Below are positions 24,693 to 33,754 of a stretch of 52,022 bases of DNA, one piece after another. The first letter of the stretch is position 1; the number at the start of each line of letters is the position of its first letter. Source of the stretch: JAPOQD01 sp964620555 (GTDB lineage Bacteria > Pseudomonadota > Gammaproteobacteria > Pseudomonadales > Halieaceae); contig CAZUGZ010000011.1 of the NCBI GenBank assembly GCA_964620555.1, forward strand, positions 1 to 52,022. Direction: 5' to 3'. The notes beneath the pieces are model-generated. The model was not told the origin of the DNA, did not search any database, and saw only the letters and a program-made list of their open reading frames with translations. The position numbers were made by a program, and so were the translations under genes.

Positions 24693-27551
24693 TCAGGCGG
24701 CCTTGCAGGTGTCGCTGGCGGCCCCGGGCAGTACCGACTTCAGAAATTGCCCGGTGTGTGAGCCGGCTACCGCGGCGACCTGCTCCGGGGTGCCGGTGGC
24801 GATGATCCTGCCGCCGCCACTGCCGCCCTCCGGACCGAGATCCACCACCCAATCGGCGGTCTTGATGACCTCCAGGTTGTGCTCGATGATGATGACCGTG
24901 TTGCCCTGGTCGCGCAGCCGGTGCAATACCGACAGCAACTGCTGTATATCCTGGAAATGCAGGCCGGTCGTGGGTTCATCCAGAATGTACAGGGTCGTGC
25001 CCGTGCCCCGCCGGGACAGCTCCTTCGACAGTTTCACCCGCTGGGCCTCGCCACCGGACAGCGTGGTGGCGGCCTGGCCGAGGCGAATATAAGACAAACC
25101 CACATCCATCAGGGTCTGCAGTTTCCTCTTAACGGCAGGCACCGCGGCGAAAAAGTCCAGCGCCTCCTCCACGGTCATCTCCAGCACATCGTGGATGTTC
25201 TTGTCCTTGAAGCGGATTTCCAGGGTTTCCCGGTTGTAGCGTTGCCCCTGGCATACGTCACAGGGCACGTAGATGTCGGGCAGAAAGTGCATTTCCACCT
25301 TGGTCACGCCGTCCCCCTGGCAGGCTTCGCAACGTCCGCCCTTGACGTTGAAACTGAAGCGGCCCGGTTTGTAGCCCCGCGAGCGGGCCTCCTGGGTGCC
25401 CGAGAACAATTCCCGCACCGGCGTGAAAATACCGGTATAGGTGGCGGGATTGGAGCGCGGAGTGCGGCCGATGGGTCCCTGGTCGATGGCGATGCACTTG
25501 TCGATGTGCTCCAGCCCCACGAGATCCCGATGGGCCGCCGGCGCCAGCTTGCTGGCGCCATTCAGGCGGGTGGCGGCCACCGGGTAGAGGGTGGCGTTGA
25601 TCAGGGTGGATTTGCCGCTTCCCGAGACACCGGTAACGCAGGTCATCAGGCCCAGCGGGATTTCCAGGTCCACCGATTGCAGATTGTTGCCGTGCGCGCC
25701 CAGCAGACGCAGGGTTTTGCTGTCGTCGCGGGGCACCCGCTGCAGCGGGATGGGAATGGCCCGTCGGCCCGACAGGTAGGCGCCGGTCAGGGACTCGCCG
25801 CAATTCATGATGTCCTGCAGGCTGCCTGCGGCGACGATTTCACCGCCGTGGACTCCGGCTCCCGGGCCGATGTCGATAATGTGGTCGGCACTGCGAATGG
25901 CCCCTTCATCGTGTTCCACCACCAGTACGCAATTGCCCAGGTCGCGGAGATGATGCAGGGTGTTGAGCAGGCGGGCGTTGTCGCGCTGGTGCAGACCGAT
26001 GGAGGGTTCATCGAGTATGTACAGCACCCCCACCAGACCGGCGCCGATCTGGCTGGCCAGGCGGATGCGCTGTGCCTCCCCGCCCGAGAGGGTTTCGGCA
26101 CTGCGGTCCAGGGTCAGGTAATTGAGTCCGACATCCACCAGAAAGCGGAAGCGGGCGCGCAATTCCCGGAGAATCTTGTCGGCGATTTCTCCCTTGCGAC
26201 CCGTCAGTTGCAGGTTCTCGAAATACGCCAGCGAATCTCCCACCGGCAATTTGGTAATGGAGGGCAGAGAGCGGCCATCCACCAGCACGTGACGGGCGTC
26301 GCGACAAAGCCGGGTACCCTCGCAATCGTTGCAATCGGCGATGGTCAGGTACCTGGCCAGGTCTTCACGCACTGCGTGGCTGGTGGTTTCCCGGTAGCGG
26401 CGTTCCAGGTTGGGCAGAATGCCCTCGAAGGCGTGCTTGCGCCGAAACACGTCGCCGCGGTCGTTGACGTAGGAAAACTGCACTTTTTCGCCATCGCTGC
26501 CGTGCAATATGATGTCGCGGTGGCGCGGGTCCAGTTTGCTGAACGGCTGGTCGATATCGAAACCATAGTGTTTGGCCAGGGATACCAGCATGTGGAAATA
26601 ATAGATATTCCTTCTGTCCCAGCCGCGAACCGCCCCCTCTGCCAGGCTGGCATCCGGATGCAGTACGATGCGTTCGGCGTCGAAATACTGCCGCACCCCG
26701 AGACCGTCGCAGCTCGGGCAGGCACCGACCGGGTTGTTGAAGGAAAACAGTTTGGGTTCCAGCTCGCCGATGCTGTGGCCGCATTTCGGGCAGGCAAAGC
26801 GGGAGGAAAACAGGGTGTCCTCGGCGTGCCCGTCGCCATCCATGTGGCTGATACTGGCGATGCCATCGGTGAGGGCCAGCGCGGTTTCAAACGATTCGGA
26901 CAGCCGCAGCCGCAGGTCGGCGCGCACCTTGAAGCGATCGACCACGACCTCGATGGTGTGCTTTTTCTTCTTGTCCAACGCCGGGGTATCGTCGAGGTCG
27001 CTGACGATGCCGTCGATGCGCACGCGCACAAAACCCGAGCGGCGCAATTCATCCAGCAGGTGCAGGTGCTCGCCCTTGCGCTCCCGCACCACCGGCGCCA
27101 ACAGCATCAGGCGGGTGCCCTGGGGCAGCGCCAGCACCGAATCCACCATCTGGCTTACGGTGCGGGTTTGCAGGGTGATGCCGTGCTGCGGGCAGTGCGG
27201 GTCGCCGATGCGGGCGAACAGCAGGCGCAGATAGTCGTAGATTTCGGTGATGGTGCCCACCGTGGAGCGGGGGTTGTGGGATGTGGATTTCTGTTCGATG
27301 GAAATGGCCGGAGACAGGCCTTCCACGTGGTCCAGATCCGGTTTTTCCATCATCGACAGGAATTGCCGGGCATAGGTGGACAGGGATTCGACGTAGCGGC
27401 GCTGTCCCTCGGCGTAGAGCGTGTCGAAAGCCAGCGAGGACTTACCGGAACCGGACAGGCCGGTAATGACTACCAGGCGGTCCCTGGGAATATCCAGATC
27501 GATGTTCTTGAGGTTGTGGGTCCGAGCCCCGCGAACCTGGATGGTTTCCAT
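24693..27551 (-). CDS. uvrA: Excinuclease ABC subunit A
   Basis: The 952-residue protein is full length for UvrA. The first Walker A GLSGSGKSSLAF is at about 31-42 and the second, GVSGSGKSTLINATLYP, near residue 640. Each ATPase half has its LSGGEAQR signature and Walker B (ILDEPSIGLHQRD and ILDEPTTGLH). Zinc modules CPKCG...CPSCDG and CEACQGDG...CDVCQGQ are complete. With UvrB it scans DNA for bulky damage and loads UvrB. The divergent ssb neighbour is a classic gammaproteobacterial arrangement. I see no LexA-type operator in the shared intergenic region, only a constitutive-looking promoter. Confidence 0.98.
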   Translation of the reverse strand: METIQVRGARTHNLKNIDLDIPRDRLVVITGLSGSGKSSLAFDTLYAEGQRRYVESLSTYARQFLSMMEKPDLDHVEGLSPAISIEQKSTSHNPRSTVGTITEIYDYLRLLFARIGDPHCPQHGITLQTRTVSQMVDSVLALPQGTRLMLLAPVVRERKGEHLHLLDELRRSGFVRVRIDGIVSDLDDTPALDKKKKHTIEVVVDRFKVRADLRLRLSESFETALALTDGIASISHMDGDGHAEDTLFSSRFACPKCGHSIGELEPKLFSFNNPVGACPSCDGLGVRQYFDAERIVLHPDASLAEGAVRGWDRRNIYYFHMLVSLAKHYGFDIDQPFSKLDPRHRDIILHGSDGEKVQFSYVNDRGDVFRRKHAFEGILPNLERRYRETTSHAVREDLARYLTIADCNDCEGTRLCRDARHVLVDGRSLPSITKLPVGDSLAYFENLQLTGRKGEIADKILRELRARFRFLVDVGLNYLTLDRSAETLSGGEAQRIRLASQIGAGLVGVLYILDEPSIGLHQRDNARLLNTLHHLRDLGNCVLVVEHDEGAIRSADHIIDIGPGAGVHGGEIVAAGSLQDIMNCGESLTGAYLSGRRAIPIPLQRVPRDDSKTLRLLGAHGNNLQSVDLEIPLGLMTCVTGVSGSGKSTLINATLYPVAATRLNGASKLAPAAHRDLVGLEHIDKCIAIDQGPIGRTPRSNPATYTGIFTPVRELFSGTQEARSRGYKPGRFSFNVKGGRCEACQGDGVTKVEMHFLPDIYVPCDVCQGQRYNRETLEIRFKDKNIHDVLEMTVEEALDFFAAVPAVKRKLQTLMDVGLSYIRLGQAATTLSGGEAQRVKLSKELSRRGTGTTLYILDEPTTGLHFQDIQQLLSVLHRLRDQGNTVIIIEHNLEVIKTADWVVDLGPEGGSGGGRIIATGTPEQVAAVAGSHTGQFLKSVLPGAASDTCKAA

Positions 27552-27579
27552 GTTGCAGCATCGAATACAAAACTTACCG

Positions 27580-27609
27580 ATTATAGGCGAAGCGGGTACG
27601 GGCCTGCAA
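27580..27609 (-). promoter_or_regulatory. Sigma-70-type promoter of uvrA
   Basis: On the minus strand TTGCAG (27604-27609) and a perfect TATAAT (27580-27585) are separated by 18 bp, leaving a leader of about 22 bases before the uvrA ATG. No CTG-N10-CAG SOS operator overlaps it. For ssb, on the other strand, only TATAGT at 27672-27677 looks like a -10 element. Confidence 0.6.
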
Positions 27610-27705
27610 AATCGATCGGTTTAGAAGACAAATAGCTGGTTCCGAGGGTCGCATTTGCTGGTTTGGGTTGTTATAGTTTTTGCTCAATGAGAAGAGGGCA
27701 AACTC

Positions 27706-28182
27706 ATGGCTCGTGGCATCAATAAAGTGATTCTGATCGGCAACCTGGGCCAGGACCCGGAGTTCCGCTCCACCGCGTCGGGGACCCCGGTCACCAATGT
27801 TTCCCTGGCTACTTCCACGGGCTGGAAAGACAAACAGACCGGGCAGCAGCAGGAGCGAACCGAGTGGCACCGGGTGGTGTTCTTCAATCGCCTGGCGGAA
27901 ATTGCCAATGAATACCTGCGCAAGGGATCCAAGGTCTATATCGAGGGCTCACTGCGTACCAACAAATGGCAGGACAAGTCCGGGGCCGACCGCTGGACCA
28001 CCGAAATCATCGCCAATGAAATGCAGATGCTGGATAGCCGCGACGCCCAGTCGGAGGGTGGCCATTCCGCCGCTCCCCGGCAGCAGGCCGCCGCTCAGCC
28101 GGCGCCCGAGCAGGGGGCGCCAGCGGACGCAGGTCAATCGGGCGGCAATTTTGAAGATTTTGACGACGATATTCCGTTTTAG
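27706..28182 (+). CDS. ssb: Single-stranded DNA-binding protein
   Basis: The 158-residue protein has the OB-fold domain in the first 110 residues (NKVILIGNLGQDPE, TEWHRVVFFNRLAEI, YIEGSLRTNKWQD, TEIIANEMQML), a Gln/Ala/Pro-rich linker with QQAAAQPAPEQGAP, and the invariant acidic tail DFDDDIPF that recruits partner repair proteins. It would act as a homotetramer on single-stranded DNA during replication and repair. AGAGGG lies before ATG 27706. Divergent from uvrA as in Escherichia and Pseudomonas. Confidence 0.98.
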   Translation: MARGINKVILIGNLGQDPEFRSTASGTPVTNVSLATSTGWKDKQTGQQQERTEWHRVVFFNRLAEIANEYLRKGSKVYIEGSLRTNKWQDKSGADRWTTEIIANEMQMLDSRDAQSEGGHSAAPRQQAAAQPAPEQGAPADAGQSGGNFEDFDDDIPF

Positions 28183-28199
28183 GCCGGGCCCGACCCGGC
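28183..28199 (+). terminator. GC hairpin after ssb, possible weak terminator
   Basis: GCCGGG and CCCGGC form a perfect 6-bp stem around a 5-base loop immediately after the ssb stop codon. There is no T-run, so a Rho-independent terminator is uncertain. The convergent hipA gene ends 2 bp beyond. Confidence 0.35.
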
Positions 28200-28200
28200 A

Positions 28201-29430
28201 TTATGATCGGGCAAACGGCAGCTTCTTCAAATGCGTATCAATGGCTTCTGCCACGTCACCAGAGAACGGCAGACTGCTTTTTTCAGCCGCCCATGTTTCA
28301 CGGAAGAGCGCTACCGTCTCCCGCGCCGTATCGAGGACCAGCGCCTTGGGAAGGTGCGCGCGGTCCGCAAGACTTGCAAGCTCCTCCTCATCAAACTCAT
28401 CAAAACGCTTTGTGCGGGAGAATTTGAGAGCCCCCTCATCGTCCGCCAGATACGGAATGGTTGAAACAAAGTCATAGGCTGGAGCAAGCCGCGCAGTCAC
28501 CCTGTCCGGATAATAGACGGACCAGTTTTTAGCATGCATATCGGCATTGCCGATCATCGTATTGAAGGTAAGTCGGCGAATGAACTCGGCGACATCTCTC
28601 TCATCACTTTCAGTTCCTATTACACTCGCGATAGTAACCGCTGATGCCTTCTTGTACTTGTCACGGGGGTACAGACCGAAGATCTGCGCAAAGTCTTCAA
28701 TGTGAACAGCGCTGCCATCACCAAGACGGTCAAACCGCTCAATGGCCAGCGCCTGTCCTCTCATGGAATACACTTCTTCGGGCAAGTTGCCGATCGCATC
28801 GATTTCCACAAGCTCTACCGCAGGCACGTTCATGCCAATTTGGCGTGCCAGTGTGAGCATCGAGAATTCATTCTCGGGCACGCCATTAAATTTCTCGGAC
28901 GGGAGCTTTACGATCCAGGAACCGCCGACCCCCCTGGCAGGGATCGCCAGGCCGCCGGCAGCATCTGCTACGGCAGAAAATTTCAGCTGCACACCGGCAA
29001 GGGAAAAGCGCAGTATCTTTCCACCTTCACCCTGATCACCATGGTGATCCGGATCGTCACCAGCGGTGGGCGGCCATTCCTGTCCCTCTGCCGGTCTGAT
29101 CGTCAGCGCTCCGGGCAGATCGATTCCCAATACCCAGAGCAAAAAGAACTCACGGGCCTTGTTCACCCCTGCACGCGCAGCGAGATACTCCCTCATCCGC
29201 CCTTCCGGCAGAAGGTTCGAAAAGAACGGCATGACGCTGGTCTGATAGGGCCTGAATTCGGTGACAAGCTCACCAAAACGATCCTTGAAACCCAGCCCCA
29301 ATACGGGCCGGTTCGTATCGGCAATATAGTCTTCAGTAAATGCAAACAGGCTCCTGTCACCCTCGAGATTGGTCAGCGTGCCAATGAGCTGACCATAGAG
29401 AAGAACGTCGAGGACAGATACATTAGCCAT
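28201..29430 (-). CDS. hipA: HipA-type serine/threonine kinase toxin
   Basis: 409 residues with both the HipA N-terminal subdomain (SVMPFFSNLLPEGRMREYL) and the kinase C-terminal domain. The Ser-containing loop FSLAGVQLK (Ser143), the nucleotide-binding Lys175 in SWIVKLPS, the catalytic loop MIGNADMHAKNWS (Asp297, Asn302) and the metal-binding Asp320 in YDFVS are all intact. HipA kinases phosphorylate translation factors such as glutamyl-tRNA synthetase and cause persistence. ATG 29430 follows GGAGGAT, and its first 8 bases overlap the end of hipB, giving a coupled antitoxin-toxin pair. Lower GC than the flanking uvrA/ssb and glycan genes suggests horizontal acquisition. Confidence 0.93.
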   Translation of the reverse strand: MANVSVLDVLLYGQLIGTLTNLEGDRSLFAFTEDYIADTNRPVLGLGFKDRFGELVTEFRPYQTSVMPFFSNLLPEGRMREYLAARAGVNKAREFFLLWVLGIDLPGALTIRPAEGQEWPPTAGDDPDHHGDQGEGGKILRFSLAGVQLKFSAVADAAGGLAIPARGVGGSWIVKLPSEKFNGVPENEFSMLTLARQIGMNVPAVELVEIDAIGNLPEEVYSMRGQALAIERFDRLGDGSAVHIEDFAQIFGLYPRDKYKKASAVTIASVIGTESDERDVAEFIRRLTFNTMIGNADMHAKNWSVYYPDRVTARLAPAYDFVSTIPYLADDEGALKFSRTKRFDEFDEEELASLADRAHLPKALVLDTARETVALFRETWAAEKSSLPFSGDVAEAIDTHLKKLPFARS

Positions 29431-30010
29431 GATCCTCCTCCAGGCTATAAACGGGCCGGTGGCCTGTCGTCACTCTCTCGGGCAAACCATGGGCCACCTG
29501 ATTGCGGAACCCTTCCAGCTTCCTGAGCGTTTCGTTCAATTTCTGGACAGACACCGGCTGTTTATGAATTTGCTGCAGGAGCTTGCTGAACTTTTCAACG
29601 CTGTCCAAATAGGAGGAAGGCAAATCAATCCGCGTGAAATCATGAATGCGGCTTTGTAGCTGGGAGATCTCTTTCATCGCACCGTACTGCTTGGCAATCT
29701 TTCCAGCAACCGTTTCCAGCCTGGCAAGCTCCCTGGCAATGGATGAAGCAGGGCGCGGCTGGGCAGGCTGCGTACTGCGCACAATGGAATTTACTGCAGG
29801 CACAGCCTTGCGCGGCACCAATGTGAGTTCAAGATCAAGCGCCCGCGCGATCTCGACCAGGCTTGATACCCTGAGATCAACCCCGGCATTCTCGATCCTG
29901 GAGATATGGCTCTGGGGCACCCCGGCAAGCTTGGCAAGCTCGCGCTGACTGAGGCCTTTCGCCTTGCGCGCTTCCTTCAACTTCCTTGTAAATGCAGCAA
30001 CTGCGTCCAT
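29423..30010 (-). CDS. hipB: HipB-like XRE antitoxin with long C-terminal extension
   Basis: Residues 6-62 are a clear XRE helix-turn-helix: KARKAKGLSQRELAKLAGVP, then SHISRIENAGVDLR and SSLVEIARALDLEL, as in HipB, which represses its own operon and holds HipA inactive. Classical HipB is about 90 residues; this one has 195. Residues 70-195 form a mostly helical region (ARELARLETVAGKIAKQYGA, then RIDLPSSYLDSVEKF) with no fold I recognise, ending FRNQVAHGLPE. The extension may carry the HipA-neutralising or dimerisation surface. The upstream 61 bp are very AT-rich with inverted repeats, fitting autoregulation. Confidence 0.85.
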   Translation of the reverse strand: MDAVAAFTRKLKEARKAKGLSQRELAKLAGVPQSHISRIENAGVDLRVSSLVEIARALDLELTLVPRKAVPAVNSIVRSTQPAQPRPASSIARELARLETVAGKIAKQYGAMKEISQLQSRIHDFTRIDLPSSYLDSVEKFSKLLQQIHKQPVSVQKLNETLRKLEGFRNQVAHGLPERVTTGHRPVYSLEEDHG

Positions 30011-30071
30011 GATACACCTATATCGATTTGTATTTACATATATTTAATCAAATTATATCTATATTAACATA
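30011..30071 (-). promoter_or_regulatory. hipBA promoter/operator region
   Basis: This AT-rich block lies between the hipB start and the stop of the preceding membrane protein gene. ATTTG (30026-30030) and CAAAT (30049-30053) are inverted, and a second inverted pair, attaa / ttaat, surrounds the next segment. Such symmetric AT-rich sites fit dimeric XRE repressor binding. TTGATA- and TATA-like strings are present on the hipB strand, but I could not fix one -35/-10 pair with proper spacing. Confidence 0.5.
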
Positions 30072-31676
30072 TCAAAAAATGTGAGACTGTGGCAGCGGCC
30101 GCCATATCCGCAGCGAATGCGTCCTACCGCCGTGCCGTTCCGTCATCGACAGCGCCAGGGTCTCGTCCAGGTAGTAGTATTTCCTGAGGAAGGCCATTCC
30201 GCCCAGGTCTGAAAAGGGCGGAGGGTTGTGATTGAAAATACCGTTCCCATCCCAGGGGGTCACCATGATCAGGTCGTACTCTGCCGCTTCGATCTTGCGG
30301 TAGATTCCGGTGATATATTCTTCCCACACAGCCTCCACCCGGTCTTCCGGGTTTGCTTTCAGCAGGAATTTCGGTTTGTTGACCGCCAGTGGAAAATAGA
30401 AGGTATGCCCGTCCTGCTCCACCGCACGACCGTGTTTCAGCAACGTTGCCACCAGCATTTGCGAAGCCAGGATGTCTTCATTGTCAGCGACCAGTTGATC
30501 CACCCTGCGCCAGTTTTCCCCGGTGGTGGAAAAGTCATCCGGCAACAGCGCGTAGACCTGGTAGAAGCACACCACCACCAGCGGCGCGAGTATCGCCAAT
30601 TTCTTCTCCAGTGCGAGCAGCGAAAAGAAGCTGATGATCAGGAAGGGGGAGATCAACTGAAAGAGGTAGCTCAGGTAATTGCCCGGATTACGGCCCAGGT
30701 AGAAGAACACCACCAGGCTCGACCAGGCCAGGCAGAACCAGAATATCCGCCTGTCCCCTGCCTGCGCTCCGCTGCGCGGCCGCCACGCGGCGAGCAGGTC
30801 CCGCAGCGCCTGCTGCCAGCCCTGCAGGTAAATTCGCCAGGTCATCCAGAGCAACAGTATCAACAGCAGGGGCCAGTACAGCCCGGCAAAGGCGGAGAAC
30901 TGCAGGTGCGCAATACTCGCCATCCGCAGGAGCGAAAAAGCCGCCGCCGGGGAAAACAGGGTGTTGTCGAGATAATAGGGGCTGGTCAGGTACACCAGCA
31001 GCAGCGACCCGGCGAGCAGCAGCGCGAAGGCACAACCCAGCAGCAGTGCGCGGCGCATGGATTGGTACACGAACAGGTAGAGGCACAGCATGGCCATGGC
31101 CAGGATGAAATACTGCTTGACGTAGAACACCAGTACCGCCAGCACACAGGCCAGCGCGAGGCTGGCGTTGGAATAGCGGTGCTTCCAGGGCAGGTAGATG
31201 ATCGACAGGTACAGGCAAACGCCCAATGCGTTGGCGCTGGCTACCGGGGTGACGTAGAACAGGAGGGCCGCGTAGAGCGTGGCCGCCGCCGCCAGCGCGT
31301 GACGCCACGAAGCACCCGCAAGCAGGACGATTCGACCACAAATCCAGCAACTGATGACGATGAACAGCGCGGAAACCAGGCGGTGCAATTGCAGCGTGTT
31401 GTCAAAAACCCAGGTCAGCGGTGCTACCAGGACGTTGTAGAGCGGCGGATACACAGACATGGCCGCAGGTTGGAAATCCCGGGTGAATGGATTGTCACCG
31501 GCAGCAATGATGGCGGTGATCAGCAGGTTTGAGCCCTCGTAGTAATCCAGTGGCACCAGTGCCGACACGATCAGGAAATGGTGGCGCAGCAGGAGGGCGA
31601 GGAGCACGACTGCGGCGCAGGGGTAGAGCCACGCCCAGAGTCTGTCCAACTGCGGCGGCATCTCGGCTGGGGGCAT
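30072..31676 (-). CDS. GT-C-type membrane glycosyltransferase-like protein
   Basis: I place the start at ATG 31676, where GGAAAG lies 7 bases upstream; ATG 31727 is possible. The 534-residue product has about ten membrane helices and a C-terminal periplasmic domain of about 150 residues. After the first helix it has PLDYYEGSNLLI and later SVYPPLYNVLVAPL, the acidic loop and Y-P-P-L block seen in GT-C enzymes (GT39/GT87/DUF2029-like) that use polyprenyl-phosphate sugars. The tail holds YDLIMVTPWDGNG. It probably glycosylates a surface glycan or protein on the periplasmic side. It is divergent from the next membrane gene across 202 bp without an obvious promoter. Confidence 0.65.
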   Translation of the reverse strand: MPPAEMPPQLDRLWAWLYPCAAVVLLALLLRHHFLIVSALVPLDYYEGSNLLITAIIAAGDNPFTRDFQPAAMSVYPPLYNVLVAPLTWVFDNTLQLHRLVSALFIVISCWICGRIVLLAGASWRHALAAAATLYAALLFYVTPVASANALGVCLYLSIIYLPWKHRYSNASLALACVLAVLVFYVKQYFILAMAMLCLYLFVYQSMRRALLLGCAFALLLAGSLLLVYLTSPYYLDNTLFSPAAAFSLLRMASIAHLQFSAFAGLYWPLLLILLLWMTWRIYLQGWQQALRDLLAAWRPRSGAQAGDRRIFWFCLAWSSLVVFFYLGRNPGNYLSYLFQLISPFLIISFFSLLALEKKLAILAPLVVVCFYQVYALLPDDFSTTGENWRRVDQLVADNEDILASQMLVATLLKHGRAVEQDGHTFYFPLAVNKPKFLLKANPEDRVEAVWEEYITGIYRKIEAAEYDLIMVTPWDGNGIFNHNPPPFSDLGGMAFLRKYYYLDETLALSMTERHGGRTHSLRIWRPLPQSHIF

Positions 31677-31878
31677 TGGCAGACTTTCCAGAATCGACGG
31701 GCTCGGATGCGCTCCCGGAACCGGCATTATATTGGGATTTGCGGACCGGGGGCATCCCCGGGAACCCGCCGCCCCGGGGTGCGCTGGCTCCCCTGGTCGA
31801 TTATCCTGTGCCCGACTGACCACGGGTCCCGAACACAGCGGCGGGAGATTGGAATTACCTTGCGCATCCGGATGCCCA

Positions 31879-33660
31879 ATGCATGAGCCGACTGCCTCTG
31901 CAGGCAGCCCACTGCGCCGCTGGATTGCGGCCGAGTGGCTGGTCGTAGCCCTCGCGCTGCTACTGGCCACCCTGTGGACCGGCTGGACCACTGCTGTCTG
32001 GTTCCGCTACCACCCGCAACTGCCCTGGCGAGACCTGTTCCTGGTACTGGGCCAGGTGCTCGAGTTGCAGGGAGAAAACGCCACCTTCCGGCTCTGGATT
32101 GAACCCCACTACGGTACCCATCGGATCGCGATCCCGCGCCTGCTGATGCTGCTGGACACTCGCTACCTGGCGGGCCAGAACCACAGCTTCTACGCCCTGG
32201 GCTGGGTGAGCCTGATTGCCATCACAGTACTGTACACGCGCCTTGCCAGCGGCTCTTTCAGGGATTTGCGGACGCTCATTTTTGTCGCGTCACTGGCCCT
32301 GATCTGGCTGTTCAGCCCCTCGCACCTGTGGAACCTGGTCAACCCCATCAACATCAGCTGGCACCTGAGCTTTGCCGGTGTCCTGCTGGCTTTTTTCCTG
32401 CTGCTCCAAAAACCGGGCGCGGCCGGGGTGCTGCGCTGGGGGCTGGCCTACCTGCTCTGTGCGGCTTCGGCCTTCTGCACCTTTGCCGGTGTGATCGGCT
32501 GGTTGATGCTGCCGGTCATTGCGATGCTTTACCAGCGGCGCGCGCTGCTGCCGGCGCTGGTGCTCAGTGTAACCAGCGCGGGGCTCTACAGCGCGGGCAT
32601 GAGTTCCGATGCCGTTCTCGCCAGCCAGTGGGACCTCGGCACGCCGGCGGTGATTGAACAAATTCGCGGCGCGGCCGAGGCGGCGCTGGCCGCCAATACC
32701 CCGCTGCACATCGCCGAGAAAACCCTCAGGTTTCTCACCTGGCCGTACAGTGCGGAATCCCCCCTCGCCGCCAAGGTCCTGGGCCTGGGTTCGATTGCCG
32801 TTCTCGCCCTGTATGCCGTTTCCACTGCGCGCGCTGCACTGCGGCGGCACGAGAAGCCGTCTGCCTGGATCAGCTTTTGCCTGATCGTCGCCGGTCTTTG
32901 CCTGGGCGTCGCGGTAGCCACGCAACTCGGCCGGGTCCTGGTGCACCCCAACCACATCCACGGTCCCAGTTACGAGCGCTACCAGACCGTGGTGGTCATG
33001 TACTGGCTGAGCCTGTCGGGCCTGCTACTGGCGCACAAGCCCCGTTCCGGTGCCCGGGCGGCCGCAATCGGTCTCGCCCTGGTGGCGCTGGCGCTGGTTC
33101 AGCAGGCGCCCGCGGGCAGTTACCTGCGGGAGGAAATCCAGAGCGCGGAAAGTGCGGCGCAGTTGTTCAATCGCGGTCGACTGGCCCGGAGCCGCGGTTT
33201 GAGTCCCACCCCCGGCAACCGGTTCACACCGGAATTCGTCTACAGTTTCGATGCATACTACGTCAAAAACCAACTCGCCTACCGGGCGCCCGCGGCGCCC
33301 GTCGCGGGCCTGGATCAGCTTGCCGCCTGCGCAGGGGGCGCGGTACGACTCAGCCGGGGACCGGTTCAGGGGTTTCCCGAATTTCCCCGTGAAACCGCCC
33401 CCCGGACAGCGACCGCGGAGCTCGGCGTGCCACGCGGATGGGCGACACGAGCCGTGCTTCTGTACCAGGGAGAGCAGTTGGTTGGCCGCCTGAGCCCGGT
33501 GCACCGGGGCGAGTACCGTCCGCACACACTGCTGTCTGCCGACAACACCCGCTGGCAGGGCCTGGTGCTGCCCGCTGCGCGAGGGGAGTTCAGCGTCCTG
33601 CTGGAAACCGCCACCGGCATCGAGGCCTGGTGCCGTTATTCTCCGGGTGCGCCGGGTTGA
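31879..33660 (+). CDS. Large polytopic membrane protein, GT-C-like (copy 2 of a paralogous family)
   Basis: From ATG 31879 the protein has 593 residues, with about ten helices up to residue 420 and a periplasmic C-terminal domain of about 170 residues. The loop after helix 1 carries PWRDLFLVL and then EPHYGTHRIAIPRLLMLLD, matching the DD and E-x-H-x-x-H-R pattern of the protein at 17815, but with a longer tail that the other lacks. The tail is beta-rich and contains conserved-looking aromatics, possibly binding glycan. Function is inferred only: transfer of a lipid-linked sugar. A sulfotransferase gene follows after 94 bp on the same strand. Confidence 0.65.
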   Translation: MHEPTASAGSPLRRWIAAEWLVVALALLLATLWTGWTTAVWFRYHPQLPWRDLFLVLGQVLELQGENATFRLWIEPHYGTHRIAIPRLLMLLDTRYLAGQNHSFYALGWVSLIAITVLYTRLASGSFRDLRTLIFVASLALIWLFSPSHLWNLVNPINISWHLSFAGVLLAFFLLLQKPGAAGVLRWGLAYLLCAASAFCTFAGVIGWLMLPVIAMLYQRRALLPALVLSVTSAGLYSAGMSSDAVLASQWDLGTPAVIEQIRGAAEAALAANTPLHIAEKTLRFLTWPYSAESPLAAKVLGLGSIAVLALYAVSTARAALRRHEKPSAWISFCLIVAGLCLGVAVATQLGRVLVHPNHIHGPSYERYQTVVVMYWLSLSGLLLAHKPRSGARAAAIGLALVALALVQQAPAGSYLREEIQSAESAAQLFNRGRLARSRGLSPTPGNRFTPEFVYSFDAYYVKNQLAYRAPAAPVAGLDQLAACAGGAVRLSRGPVQGFPEFPRETAPRTATAELGVPRGWATRAVLLYQGEQLVGRLSPVHRGEYRPHTLLSADNTRWQGLVLPAARGEFSVLLETATGIEAWCRYSPGAPG

Positions 33661-33754
33661 ATCCGGCGCCGCGGTTGCAGATGGATATTTGCCGATCACA
33701 CGGCATGGCCCCGGTTACTCCCTCGACAGGTGCGACACCGTGAACGGGAGGCAC

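Noticed and set aside
24879..27635. A 918-codon open frame on the plus strand opposite uvrA
   Set aside because: It is antisense to a clear, full-length UvrA; high GC at third positions leaves the opposite frame open. The translation has no family motifs and a skewed composition (Gly, Gln, His, Val).
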